Of a DNA stretch of 64,000 bases, positions 16,583 through 25,359 are shown piece by piece; position 1 is the first letter of the stretch, and each line of letters starts with the position of its first letter. Origin of the DNA: Caballeronia udeis (GTDB lineage Bacteria > Pseudomonadota > Gammaproteobacteria > Burkholderiales > Burkholderiaceae); NCBI RefSeq assembly GCF_001544555.2, contig NZ_FCOK02000018.1, forward strand, positions 1 through 64,000, read 5' to 3'. The translations under genes and the position numbers were made by a program. Under the pieces are notes generated by a model. That model was not told where the DNA came from. It did no database searches and was given only the letters and a program-made list of their open reading frames with translations.

Positions 16583-19500
16583 ATGCGTCTCGTTACACGA
16601 AACCTGGATAGCACGGGCAGTCGCATCGAATTGACAGGTCAGGGTGTAATGGCCGCTCAGGTCATCCGCCTGCGTCGGTTGGGTGCGAAAGTGCGTCCTG
16701 CACTTCGGCGTTTGCTCGAAGCCTACGTGCTGTTCCCGCTATTTGCGGCAATGCTGCTCGTGCTCGCGTGGACGGCCGTCATTCATCTGGTCACTGTGGA
16801 ACACGCCGTTGCCCGGGGTGCCGCGGTGGAATTGAGCCGCGAACTCGCCGATACCTATGAAGTGCAGATGGTGCGTGATCTCGTCGCCATAGACCAGGCG
16901 CTCAAGACGGTCAAGTACGTGTACGAGACGAGGGGCAGTGTGCGGTTGTCGGAGTTGCAGGAGCAGGGCCTGTTGCCCTTCGCGATCGTGTTCAAGGTAG
17001 CGATCGCTGGCAGCGACGGCCGTCTTCGTGACGCGACACGGGTGCAGGCGCCCACGACCGTAGTAGACCAGCCGTATTTCACCGTGCAGCGCGATCGCGC
17101 CAACGACAGTCCGGTGCCGTTCGTAAGCGGGGTCACTCGCAACGCCACGACCGGCGTCCCGGAAATTATCTTCAGCCGGCGACTGAAGAACGCAGCCGGG
17201 GGATTTGCCGGGATCGTCATGCTCTCTGTGAACCCCGGATATTTCACGAGCAACTACGACCACTCGCGCATGGGTAACGAAGGCGTATTGGCGCTGCTCG
17301 GCACGGATGGCGTGATGCGTGCCGAGCGAGTGGGCGAACGGTCCTCGTGGGGCGCGGTCCTCTCGAGGACGGCCATGCAAGCCGCCGAAGCATCGTCCGA
17401 CCTGCCCGCCGTGCAGCCGTGGGATCATGGCGTGCGCCGCTATACGAACCTGCGCCAGTTGCAGGACTTCCCGCTCATCGCGATAGTCGGTCTTGGTCAG
17501 GAGGAGCAACTCGCGCAGTTCCGAAGTCACCGGCGTGCTTACCTGCTATGGGCAAGCTCCGGCAGTGCGGTGCTAATCCTGCTGGCAGCTGCACTTAGCC
17601 GCTCGAGCTGGCAGCTCGCGGTAAGCCGGCGGCGAGCACGGCGGGCACAGCAGACCTACTACGCCGCGTCAGAAGCGAGTCTCGACGCCTTTTTTGTCCT
17701 TCGCAGTCAACTAGACCCGAACGGCAAGATTATCGGCTTCATGGTGCAAGACACCAACCGGCGTGGTGCAGACCTGTCCGGACTACCGCGCGACGGCTTG
17801 ATCGGCCAGTCACTCGACGTGGCGTTTCCTCGATCCCATAACGACGGCATGCTTGATGAGTTTGCGAGCGTCGCGAGGACGGGCGTGATCGAGGAGCGGG
17901 AGTGGGTCCACGAGCGGCGCGATGCATCGTCGGCATGGCTGCAGCGGCAGGTCGTGCGCGTGGAGGGCGGCGTGGTAGTGATGATGCGCGACATCAGTTC
18001 CCGAAAACACGCCGAAGTCCGGCGCGAGGAGCAGAATCGGGTACTGGAAATGATCGCCACCAGCACACCATTGGCAGACGTGCTGTCTTCCATGATCCGG
18101 CTCCTCGAGTCACAGATCACAGGGGTGGTGTGCACCGCCTTGCTGTGTGATGACGACGGCCGGCACTTGAAGTTGGGCGCTGCGCCCAGCTTGCCAGAAC
18201 GCTATGGCAAGCAGATGCGCGGCTCGCTGATTGGTCCGGATGCGGGGCCGAGCGGTCGCGCGATCCATTGGCGCCAGCCGGTGTACGTACTGGATGTGAC
18301 GCAGGATGCGCATCTGGGTGTTCAGATGGAAAGCTGCGGCATGCATGGCTACGGCGCATGCTGGGCGCAACCCATTCTGTCGCATGACGGCAGCGCGCTG
18401 GGTGTACTTACGTTGTTCGTACGGCATCCTCATGAGCCGACATCGGACGAGGGACAGGCCATCGCAATGGCGACGCGCATTTCCGGCATCGCGATCGAGC
18501 GCAGCCAGGCGGAGCAACGTATCCGGCACATGGCGAACCACGACGCGCTAACCGGCTTGCCCAATCGTACCTTGCTCTCCGATCGTCTGAATCAGGTCTT
18601 GCTGCACGCGCAACGCTATCAGCGCGGCGTGACTGTGGTCTTTATCGACCTCGACAATTTCAAGCTGATCAACGACAGCCTCGGTCATCGCGCCGGCGAT
18701 AACCTGTTGAAGATCGTGGCCGAGCGCATGGCGCGGTGCGTACGGCGCACCGATACCGTGGTGCGGCTCGGTGGTGACGAGTTTGTGGTCGTTCTGTTTG
18801 ACCAGGTACAGGACGGAGGAAGTTTTACGGAGGTCATCGAAAAGATTCGCGATACGATTCGCGCGCCGGTCGAGCTGAACGACCAGATTTTTCAGATGAC
18901 GTGCAGCATGGGGCTCGCGAGCTATCCAAACGACGGTGTTGACGCGGAAACACTGCTCATGAACGCTGATGCCGCGATGTATCGCGCAAAAGAAATGGGC
19001 CGCAACAACTATCAGTTGTACACGTCCGAGATGAACATCAGGGTGCACGCGAAACTGCGGCTTCAGGAACAGTTGCGGCACGCGCTCGCGAACGAGGAGT
19101 TTCGGTTGGTGTATCAGCCGCAGGTCGATTTGCAAACCGAGAAGATCTTTGGCGTGGAAGCGCTGTTACGCTGGGATCATCCGACAGAAGGGCTGGTCTC
19201 GCCAAGCACGTTCATTCCGCTTGCGGAGGAAACAGGACTGATTGTGCCGATCGGCGACTGGGTGCTGCATACGGCCTGCCACCAGAACAAGGCGTGGCAG
19301 GACGCGGGGATGCCGCCCATGACCATTTCTGTCAACGTCTCGGCGCGGCAGTTCTTGCAGAAGGAATGGGTGGGACGGGTGGCGCATGCGCTGGCCGTGA
19401 GCGGGCTCGATGCACAGTATCTCGAGCTCGAGCTCACGGAGAGTCTCATCATGCAGGATCTCGATGGCGCCATTGCTGTCATGACGCTGCTGCAGGCCAT

Positions 19501-19885
19501 GGGCGTGCGCCTGTCTATCGATGACTTCGGCACCGGCTACTCCAGCTTAAGCGCGTTGAAACACTTTCCGATCGTGCGCCTGAAAATAGATCAGTCGTTT
19601 GTGCGCGAACTACCTGACGGCGAGGATAACCGCGCCATCGCGCGTGCCGTTATCTCGCTCGGGCGGCAATTGAATCTCAAGGTGATTGCAGAAGGCGTCG
19701 AAACGGAGAAGCAACTTAATTTCCTGCGCGACAACGACTGTCACGAAATCCAGGGCTATCACTACAGCAAGCCGGTTACGCCGCGCGAGTTGGAGCAATT
19801 GCTGAGGGCACCTTTCGCTTGGCCCTCGGATGAGGTCGCCGAATATGCGTCTCTCCAGCCGTCAAAGCGACCTGAAAGGACGTGA
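16583..19885 (+). CDS. Cache-PAS-GAF-GGDEF-EAL c-di-GMP enzyme
   Basis: An 1100-residue membrane signalling protein. A first membrane helix (about 48-70) and a second (about 320-340) bracket a periplasmic double-Cache-like sensor domain (about 75-315). Then come a PAS-like domain (about 358-475), a GAF domain (about 485-640), a GGDEF domain with GGDEF at 730-734 and an EAL domain with EAL at 859-861, LELTES and DDFGTGYSS. All catalytic motifs are intact, so it may act as cyclase, phosphodiesterase or a conditional switch. GGAG lies eight bases before the ATG. An upstream ATG at 16561 is out of frame. The Cache domain suggests that it senses a small extracellular ligand. Confidence 0.93.
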   Translation: MRLVTRNLDSTGSRIELTGQGVMAAQVIRLRRLGAKVRPALRRLLEAYVLFPLFAAMLLVLAWTAVIHLVTVEHAVARGAAVELSRELADTYEVQMVRDLVAIDQALKTVKYVYETRGSVRLSELQEQGLLPFAIVFKVAIAGSDGRLRDATRVQAPTTVVDQPYFTVQRDRANDSPVPFVSGVTRNATTGVPEIIFSRRLKNAAGGFAGIVMLSVNPGYFTSNYDHSRMGNEGVLALLGTDGVMRAERVGERSSWGAVLSRTAMQAAEASSDLPAVQPWDHGVRRYTNLRQLQDFPLIAIVGLGQEEQLAQFRSHRRAYLLWASSGSAVLILLAAALSRSSWQLAVSRRRARRAQQTYYAASEASLDAFFVLRSQLDPNGKIIGFMVQDTNRRGADLSGLPRDGLIGQSLDVAFPRSHNDGMLDEFASVARTGVIEEREWVHERRDASSAWLQRQVVRVEGGVVVMMRDISSRKHAEVRREEQNRVLEMIATSTPLADVLSSMIRLLESQITGVVCTALLCDDDGRHLKLGAAPSLPERYGKQMRGSLIGPDAGPSGRAIHWRQPVYVLDVTQDAHLGVQMESCGMHGYGACWAQPILSHDGSALGVLTLFVRHPHEPTSDEGQAIAMATRISGIAIERSQAEQRIRHMANHDALTGLPNRTLLSDRLNQVLLHAQRYQRGVTVVFIDLDNFKLINDSLGHRAGDNLLKIVAERMARCVRRTDTVVRLGGDEFVVVLFDQVQDGGSFTEVIEKIRDTIRAPVELNDQIFQMTCSMGLASYPNDGVDAETLLMNADAAMYRAKEMGRNNYQLYTSEMNIRVHAKLRLQEQLRHALANEEFRLVYQPQVDLQTEKIFGVEALLRWDHPTEGLVSPSTFIPLAEETGLIVPIGDWVLHTACHQNKAWQDAGMPPMTISVNVSARQFLQKEWVGRVAHALAVSGLDAQYLELELTESLIMQDLDGAIAVMTLLQAMGVRLSIDDFGTGYSSLSALKHFPIVRLKIDQSFVRELPDGEDNRAIARAVISLGRQLNLKVIAEGVETEKQLNFLRDNDCHEIQGYHYSKPVTPRELEQLLRAPFAWPSDEVAEYASLQPSKRPERT

Positions 19886-20657
19886 AGCCCTGATGAGAGG
19901 TCTTGAGAGGCAGGTCAATTCCAGCGCCAACGCACCGGCTCTTTCGAATTTGGCACGGAACAGCCCTGAGTTCAATGAGATATGCCACGGCGAATCGTTT
20001 TTAGTCCACGACAAAACTCAGCTCTAATGCAAATCCCACCCGGCCCACCATATTGGTGTTTCAAGAAGTCCGATGACTTCCTCGAAGCCCGCGCCCAGCG
20101 GGCTTAATGAGATGGTCACTCCCACCCTACACGCGAGTTACGCTGCAGGGTGTTTTGTTTCTGGAGACCATCCTGCAAAGTGTGACGCTGGTTGGAATCG
20201 ATCTGGGTATTGGTGACGGTATCGTTGATTCGCAAGAAGGCGGGAATTTCCTCCCCGCAAGGGTGTAGCCATCGGATTGACAATCGAGTGGGTAACGTCA
20301 ACTGGAATATCCGACTCGACCATGCGCAAGTTGACGGCATTTGAGTTTGCCAAGTGTCGTCAAACGATGCTCGGCAACAGGCTAAAGGGCTGGTACTTGG
20401 TTGCGGATAAACAGATCTAATCTTAATGGCCAATTATTCAGTTATGCGAACCAATTGGTTGGCTCCTGCATCGAGTAGAGTCCAAACTCCAATGAAAGCA
20501 TGTTAAGTCTGTGAATCACATGACACAGCGGTTCATAAATCACAAGGAGGGTGGCGGTGCCGGGCGGTGAAATCGGCGGAAGCATAGCGCTAGCGTGGAA
20601 CCCCGAGTGTCGTGGGAGGTGCTGACGTCCGCACGGTGAGAATGCTTCGGATGGTAG
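19886..20657. other. Intergenic region with possible gene remnants
   Basis: No intact gene is visible. Short frames at about 20250-20420 read like broken coding sequence: one +1 frame ends with a plausible C-terminus at 20420 after several stops. I could not name the parent. It marks the edge between the conserved c-di-GMP block and the accessory patch. Confidence 0.3.
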
Positions 20658-20870
20658 CTAGAGATTGTTCGGCCGCCGGACTTGGCGCTTCTCGGCGTGG
20701 AATCGAAAACTTTTGACTCCCAAGCGCCTGCAAACGGCGGAGATATAGGGCTTGCCCGGTGTGGCGCATCGTTCGACGGCAAGAGCAATGGCTGCGTCAC
20801 CGACATGCCGACACAGCCATTCGAGCGTTCGACGGTCTCTCTCGTTGTATAGCCTGACCAAGTGCTCCAT
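20658..20870 (-). CDS. Small hypothetical protein resembling 'cryptic plasmid protein A'
   Basis: A 70-residue protein starting MEHLVRLYNERDRRTLEWL. From memory this resembles a short Burkholderia family sometimes labelled cryptic plasmid protein A, with conserved LEWL, GDAAI and KPY(I/V)S patches, probably a small helical DNA-associated protein. The C-terminus after residue 55 looks diverged, so it may be slightly truncated. A GGAG-like site lies just upstream. The function is unknown and the family match is recollection, not a search. Confidence 0.5.
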   Translation of the reverse strand: MEHLVRLYNERDRRTLEWLCRHVGDAAIALAVERCATPGKPYISAVCRRLGVKSFRFHAEKRQVRRPNNL

Positions 20871-21122
20871 TTTTGCTCCTGGAAATACTGTTCAGACATA
20901 CAGTGCTGGTAATATATACAGCATTATCGAAGATGCAAGCTCGCCACCTGTCGCGTGGTTGTGCCCCCGCGCATCGCGCCACAAGGAACAGCGAGGCAAG
21001 ATTCTCTCCGCGCTGCGGAGAGAATTGACGATCGGTAAGGCGGGGTTCCGCACCTGCATGGTTTCCGGTAAGGTGGCCCCTCGATCCGTCCGCGTTGCAC
21101 GCAACTCCTTTGGCTTTTACGT

Positions 21123-21356
21123 ATGACTGATTTGATTTCCGGTTCCTTGCTCGACGACGTTCGACAGCTTATCGATGGCGCACGTGCCCGCGCGGCCGCT
21201 GCAGTGAACGCAGAACTCACCCTGCTGTACTGGCAGGTCGGTCGCCGCATTTTTGATGATGTACTGCGAGGAGCGCGAGCCGAGTACGGGCAGCAAATCC
21301 TGGCCACGTTGTCTCAGCAACTGACGGCAGAGTATATGTCCGGTGTGCCATGGTGA
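21123..21356 (+). pseudogene. Truncated DUF1016 / YhcG-type nuclease, N-terminal part only
   Basis: The first about 70 residues match the N-terminal helical domain of DUF1016 (YhcG, PDDEXK nuclease) proteins: LLDDVRQLIDGARARAAAAV, then LLYWQVGRRI and the block around GQQILATLSQQL. Full-length members have about 330-360 residues, while this frame stops at 77. Homology ends near 21340, where it runs into a fragment of a different gene on the opposite strand. The nuclease half is absent, so it should have no nuclease activity. Confidence 0.72.
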
Positions 21357-21359
21357 GAC

Positions 21360-21473
21360 CGACGCATACCCGTCCACTACCGCCTGCAGCGAAAGATCGT
21401 AGAGTTCAATGCTGCGAGCGATGTCCCGCTCGATGACCAGCATCAGGTTCCGGGCGTTTTCCTCGGCGTGGTT
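21360..21473 (-). pseudogene. Fragment of a membrane sensor (Cache-type cyclase/kinase N-terminus)
   Basis: Read on the - strand, about 38 codons spell [18 protein letters not shown] followed by a stretch with ELYDLSLQAVVDG. That is the kind of sequence found just after the first membrane helix in Burkholderia Cache-containing diguanylate cyclases. No start, membrane helix or catalytic domain is present. One end is fused to the cold-shock gene and the other abuts the DUF1016 fragment. The parent family is inferred from pattern memory. Confidence 0.45.
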
Positions 21474-21651
21474 GCTTGCCCTTGGGGCCGGCTTTTACAT
21501 CAAAGCTGACCTTCTGGTTCTCCTGCAGCGATTTGAAACCTTCTGTGCGAATTTCGGAGAAGTGCGCGAACAGATCCTCGCCGCCGTCGTCCAACGTAAT
21601 GAAACCAAAGCCCTTCGCATCGTTGAACCACTTGACCGTGCCGGTTGCCAT
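21472..21651 (-). pseudogene. Cold-shock protein (CspA type) missing its last residues
   Basis: Sixty residues from ATG 21651 (- strand) are a textbook Csp[16 protein letters not shown] holds RNP1, and DLFAHFSEI holds RNP2. Family members end about seven residues later (typically A-A-N-I-K-P-x). Here the frame instead runs into the neighbouring sensor fragment and continues to a stop at 21406, adding 22 unrelated residues. The nucleic-acid-binding barrel lacks only its last short strand, so partial function is possible. The start is chosen at the conserved M-A-T-G, not at the upstream in-frame ATG 21789. Confidence 0.75.
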
Positions 21652-22092
21652 CTTGAATTCCTGAAAAGTAAAACAACGCGCGAGCGCGATCCGCACAGCG
21701 TGACACGCGGAATGTTGGCAAGTCTGACGGTCTGTACCAATCGGTGGCAGATGGCATGCTGGTGATAATTCAAACAAAGATTCAAACAAGCCAACTAGCG
21801 TGTTTACCCTTGTTAGGCTCGCACGACAAGGCTCTTAAGGGATTCAAAAATTGGATTCAAACGCAGGTCGCATCAGGCAGGACGGCCGAACAGGAAAATA
21901 TACAGACAAAATAGCTCGCCACGCGATGTAACAAAAGGGGTTGATTCCTCGTGCTGCACCGCATTACCATGGACCCTTCTGAGAGATGCAGTAAGCAACG
22001 CGCGTATGTATCGCAGCATCGGCCGACCGCTGTTGACGGCACCGAATATGCGCGCTTTGCTGCAGCTAAAATATAACGACAAGGACGAGAGA
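21652..22092. other. Intergenic region, probable 5' leader of the cold-shock gene
   Basis: About 440 bases without a gene. The half next to the cold-shock gene may hold its long untranslated leader, which is typical of cspA genes. I see no clear structure. Confidence 0.3.
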
Positions 22093-22290
22093 ATGCTTAG
22101 TCCTCACGAATTCGCTACCCTGATGCTGATCAAGAACGCCTCCCGTCAATTCGACCCGAGTCATGAGGACCTTGATGCGCTGCTGACGCATCAACTCATC
22201 GCCCTGGACAAAGACCCGCCTGGCCAGTTGCGCCCTTACGTCACTCGCGACGGCGGGGCGATCCTTCGCGCAGTAGCACGGGCTCGCTAG
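22093..22290 (+). CDS. Small hypothetical protein, 65 residues
   Basis: ATG 22093 is preceded by AAGGACGAG at good spacing. The product (MLSPHEFATLMLIKNAS...) has a helix-turn-helix flavour: a short helical start, an acidic middle (DLDALLTHQLIALD) and a basic end. I believe similar short proteins occur in other Burkholderiaceae, but I cannot name a function. A longer frame from 22006 exists, but the ribosome binding site favours the shorter form. Confidence 0.6.
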   Translation: MLSPHEFATLMLIKNASRQFDPSHEDLDALLTHQLIALDKDPPGQLRPYVTRDGGAILRAVARAR

Positions 22291-22395
22291 GAATTCACCC
22301 TCCCCAAAAGTAACACCGTTCGCCCTGCCGCATGGCCACGCGGCGGGGGTCACACCTGAGCGTCCCCATTGATACCTCCGACTGGTGGATTAGCG

Positions 22396-22427
22396 TCATT
22401 TATATGATTAGTAATACATATAAATGA
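22396..22427. promoter_or_regulatory. Palindromic operator-like site upstream of phaP
   Basis: A perfect 11-base inverted repeat, TCATTTATATG ... CATATAAATGA, with a 10-base spacer. It is strikingly AT-rich in a GC-rich genome. It lies about 130 bases before the phasin gene and looks like the binding site of a dimeric repressor. PhaR is the known phasin regulator, but I cannot show that this is its site. Confidence 0.5.
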
Positions 22428-22557
22428 TCGGAATCAGAACTTTTGTTCGTCGGTTCTGAGCAGGGGATTCAGCGCTCATCGATCAACCCGGTCCATCGCG
22501 TCAAGGTTTGCGTCCGATTCCCCGGACACGCGACGGATCATCTTCAGGAGCTGCATC

Positions 22558-23124
22558 ATGAGTTTGTTGTCGCCCGAGCAAATCGCTGCCACGCAAAAAG
22601 CCAATCTGGACACGTCGCAGGGTCTGGCCAACACCGCGCTCGAAGGTTTTCAAAAGCTGGTTGGACTTAACCTGCAAGCCGTCAAATCGATGCTCTTCGA
22701 AAACCAGGATACGGCGCGCAACGCGCTGTCGGTCAAAGATCCGCAAGAGCTGGCCGTTTTGCAGGCCCGCCTGATGCAGCCGGCTGCCGAGAAGATTCAG
22801 TCCTACAGCCGTCAGGCGTTCGCGATTGTGGCGGAGACACAAACCGAGTTCGCGAAGGTCGCCGAGGCGCAATACGAAGCGTATAACCGCCGGGTGCAGG
22901 CGCTGATCGACAACCTCGCGCAGAGCGCGCCGGTTGGGTCAGAGGCCACCATTGCCGCGCTGAAGTCGACCATGACGGCGACCGATACGTTCTACGAGAC
23001 GGTCCAACGCACCACCCGACACGCGGTCGAAGTCACCGAAAGCAACTTCAATGCAGCGGCTGCCGCAGCGTCGAAAGCAACCCAACAGGCCGTCGAGCAA
23101 GCGTCACGGGCCGCGAAGAAATAA
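22558..23124 (+). CDS. phaP: Phasin, polyhydroxyalkanoate granule-associated protein
   Basis: This 188-residue helical protein belongs to the TIGR01841-type phasins of Burkholderia and Cupriavidus. The N-terminus MSLLSPEQIAATQKANLD is characteristic. Heptad-like A/L spacing continues through residue 160, and an Ala/Lys-rich tail follows (SKATQQAVEQASRAAKK). Length and composition match PhaP1. It covers the surface of polyhydroxybutyrate granules and sets their number and size. AGGAG sits eight bases before the ATG. A palindromic operator-like site lies upstream, and a damaged phaB gene follows 137 bases downstream. Confidence 0.95.
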   Translation: MSLLSPEQIAATQKANLDTSQGLANTALEGFQKLVGLNLQAVKSMLFENQDTARNALSVKDPQELAVLQARLMQPAAEKIQSYSRQAFAIVAETQTEFAKVAEAQYEAYNRRVQALIDNLAQSAPVGSEATIAALKSTMTATDTFYETVQRTTRHAVEVTESNFNAAAAAASKATQQAVEQASRAAKK

Positions 23125-23176
23125 TGAGATGTGCACACCCCGCTTTGTCGTCTCGACCCGGAGGAGTGCATGGATA

Positions 23177-23214
23177 GCTCCCGCAGCCCGTCTGCATGGT
23201 CGGACGGCAGGAGC
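23177..23214 (+). terminator. Imperfect inverted repeat between phaP and phaB
   Basis: GCTCC-GC-CCGTC pairs with GGACGG-C-AGGAGC across a nine-base loop, 53 bases after the phaP stop. There is no T run, so it may be a weak terminator or an RNA-stabilising hairpin that lowers expression of the next gene. Confidence 0.35.
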
Positions 23215-23261
23215 CGTTGCCCAACATCGTTAATCACTGACCGATAGGAGGAGATTGAGCT

Positions 23262-24001
23262 ATCGCAAAGGAACTGGCCTTGGTGACAGGCGGCATGGGC
23301 GAGCTGGGCGAAGCCATTAGCGTCAAGCTCTATGACGCGGGTTATACGGTCGTGGTCACGCATTCGCTGAACAATACGGGCGCCGAGACCTGGCTCGCGC
23401 AGATGGCTGCTGATGGCCGACAATTCCACGCCTATGCGCTCGACGTGGGCGACTACGAGACCTGTCAGCAATGTGCGCAGCAAATCAAGAACGAGGTCGG
23501 CCCGATCGACATTCTGATCGACAACGCGGGCATTACGCGCGATGCGAGCGTGAAGAAACTGGACAAGCTCAATTGGGACGCGGTGATCCGGACCAATCTC
23601 GACTCGGTGTTCAATATGACGAATCCGCTGTGCGAAGGTATGGTCGAGCGTGGTTGGGGCCGCATCGTCAATGTGTCGTCGATCATCGCCTCCAAGGGTG
23701 GCTTCGGCCAGACGAACTACGCGGCCGCCAAGGCCGGCATGCATGGCTTCACGAAGTCGCTGGCGCTCGAAGTGGCGAAGAAAGGCGTGACGGTCAACAC
23801 GATCTCGCCCGGATTCATCGCGACCAAGATGGTGACCGCGGTGCCGCAGGAGGTGCTCGATACCAAGATCATTCCGCAGATCCCGGTCGGCCGGCTCGGG
23901 CAGCCCGAGGAGGCGGCGCTCGTGCTGTATTTATGCTCGCGGGAGGCCGCGATTGTGCCCGGGCCAACCTTGCGATTAACGGCGGTCAGCATCTACAGTA
24001 A
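23262..24001 (+). pseudogene. phaB: Acetoacetyl-CoA reductase (PhaB), start codon lost and frameshifted
   Basis: An SDR enzyme that would reduce acetoacetyl-CoA to (R)-3-hydroxybutyryl-CoA with NADPH. Nearly the whole fold is readable: LVTGGMGELGEAI nucleotide site, NAGIT, then SS, Y and K catalytic residues in VNVSSIIASKGGFGQTNYAA. Two lesions are visible. The codon where family members begin (M-A-K-E-L-A-L-V-T-G) reads ATC, with a strong GGAGG just upstream and no other in-frame start after the TGA at 23256; the first alternative, TTG 23280, is too far from the ribosome site. Near 23960 one G appears lost, so the conserved tail A-N-L-A-I-N-G-G is in another frame, ending at 24001. A sequencing error could explain one lesion but less easily both. 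Confidence 0.85.
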
Positions 24002-24039
24002 AGCAAACGGGCAGTCGAACACGAGAATAGGAGTTCGCC

Positions 24040-24198
24040 ATGAACATATCCTGGGTGGGCGTGGTGGTCGGTTCATTCGTACTCGCCATGGCGGCGACGT
24101 TGATCATTGGTCACTATCGCCGCGAGCATCGGCGCGAGCGGCTACTCCGTCGGATGGACCATCATCACTTTTGGGACGTGATGCGTCGCCGACCTTGA
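24040..24198 (+). CDS. Small single-pass membrane protein, 52 residues
   Basis: An ATG with AGGAG seven bases upstream opens a 52-codon frame. The N-terminal half is one hydrophobic helix (VGVVVGSFVLAMAATLIIG). The second half is very basic and His-rich (HYRREHRRERLLRR, then DHHHFWDVMRRRP). It should sit in the inner membrane with a charged tail in the cytoplasm. It begins 38 bases after the broken phaB. I know no family for it. The strong start signal and clear topology make a real gene likely. Confidence 0.6.
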   Translation: MNISWVGVVVGSFVLAMAATLIIGHYRREHRRERLLRRMDHHHFWDVMRRRP

Positions 24199-24368
24199 CA
24201 GCGCCCCTACCCAGGGACGCCGATTCGTAACGCGGGACAAACCGAGCCGCAAGGAACCCTGCGGGATGATGAGCGTGACGTGCGTCGCTCCCTACAGCTT
24301 TCTGTCCTGCGTGCGTACGTTGCCCCTATGAGCACCAACAACCCACCGCTGACTCGGTACTAACGTCA

Positions 24369-24722
24369 ATGACAAGTCAATATGAGCATCCGGCTAACCC
24401 AGCACTGCCGAGCATCACCGTGCGGGCTGCGACGGGCCAACTGAGAGTCGTTTCCGTCTGGCAGGCGTTTGGACGGTATGCAGTGCAGGCGCAGCGGACG
24501 ACCGTGCACTGCAAAAGGAAGAGCGGCCTGGAGGAAATGACCGTCGTATTTGAATCGATCTCGCTCGCTGAACTGAGCGAAATCGTCCGTCGTCTGAACG
24601 CTTTGTCGTGGGTGAGCGCCGCGTCGCTCCACGTCGCGACGGGCGCGGCCTCCCGGGAGCGAGACCGATCGAGAACTGAGCACCAGTCGCACACACCTGT
24701 CGGTGAAGAACAAGAACCTTGA
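24369..24722 (+). CDS. Hypothetical protein, 117 residues
   Basis: A soluble protein with alternating strands (ITVRAATGQLRVVSV, then MTVVFESISLAELSEIV) and a hydrophilic, probably disordered C-terminus. I do not recognise a domain; the strand-helix pattern is loosely ACT-like, but that is a guess. It sits 12 bases before the next small gene, so the two are probably co-transcribed. No ribosome binding site stands out before ATG 24369. Confidence 0.5.
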   Translation: MTSQYEHPANPALPSITVRAATGQLRVVSVWQAFGRYAVQAQRTTVHCKRKSGLEEMTVVFESISLAELSEIVRRLNALSWVSAASLHVATGAASRERDRSRTEHQSHTPVGEEQEP

Positions 24723-24734
24723 GAGGAGTAACGT

Positions 24735-25031
24735 ATGAGCGTCGATGACTATGCACAACAAGAGCTTGTTCATATTGAGAGAATGATTGTCGAACTCGAG
24801 CGACTAACGCAAAACGGCCGAGTCATAGCGGAACAAGACCCCGTCACTCGACCTGAATACTGGCGAAATCGTATTCATGATTTGCTGAATGCCTCGGAGG
24901 TGAGCGTTTTCACGACGAAGCATGCTGCTGTTTTATTGGAAAGGCTGACGAGCCTATCGGAGGTGTTGGACCGACATAATCGGCCCGATCGATCAGATCA
25001 AATAGGGTCTGTCCAGACAGGGGTACCGTGA
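24735..25031 (+). CDS. Hypothetical helical protein, 98 residues
   Basis: GAGAGGAG lies eight bases before the ATG. The protein is predicted to be almost all helix (QELVHIERMIVELERL, ...EYWRNRIHDLLN...) with a polar C-terminal tail. I cannot name a family. It forms a tight cluster with the flanking small genes, all of which resemble the short stress-associated proteins common in Burkholderiaceae replicons. Confidence 0.6.
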   Translation: MSVDDYAQQELVHIERMIVELERLTQNGRVIAEQDPVTRPEYWRNRIHDLLNASEVSVFTTKHAAVLLERLTSLSEVLDRHNRPDRSDQIGSVQTGVP

Positions 25032-25050
25032 TAAGGATCCCGTACTGCCT

Positions 25051-25359
25051 TTGCAACCACGACCGGTCCCAGCTAGGAGAAGCAACTCGGAACCGTCCAT
25101 CAACACAGCGAGGTTTCACTTGGAAGCGCTTACGCTGGAGCAGCGCATTCGGACACGCGCGGATGAACTTTGGAAGCAGGACGGCAGTCTCGAGGGCTGC
25201 GCTGACGAATACTGGCGGCAAGCGCGACAACTCGTTGAACTCGAGGTAGCCAAAGAGTCCGCAGCAACTAGGGACGGGCACGGCGCCAAACATAACAAAT
25301 CTGACGTTGAGAATAGTCAAAGAAATACTGCTCATAGATGGGTCGTCGCAGAGATGTAA
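25051..25359 (+). CDS. DUF2934 domain protein
   Basis: Residues 28-70 (LTLEQRIRTRADELWKQDGS and on through EYWRQARQL) match DUF2934, a roughly 40-residue helical domain with the pattern RI..RA.ELW...G...G....W..A. Proteins of this type often sit in gene groups for stress response or plasmid/accessory functions, but their role is unknown. The start is uncertain: TTG 25051 has an AAGGA about 14 bases upstream, and an internal start close to the domain is possible. Confidence 0.6.
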   Translation: MQPRPVPARRSNSEPSINTARFHLEALTLEQRIRTRADELWKQDGSLEGCADEYWRQARQLVELEVAKESAATRDGHGAKHNKSDVENSQRNTAHRWVVAEM

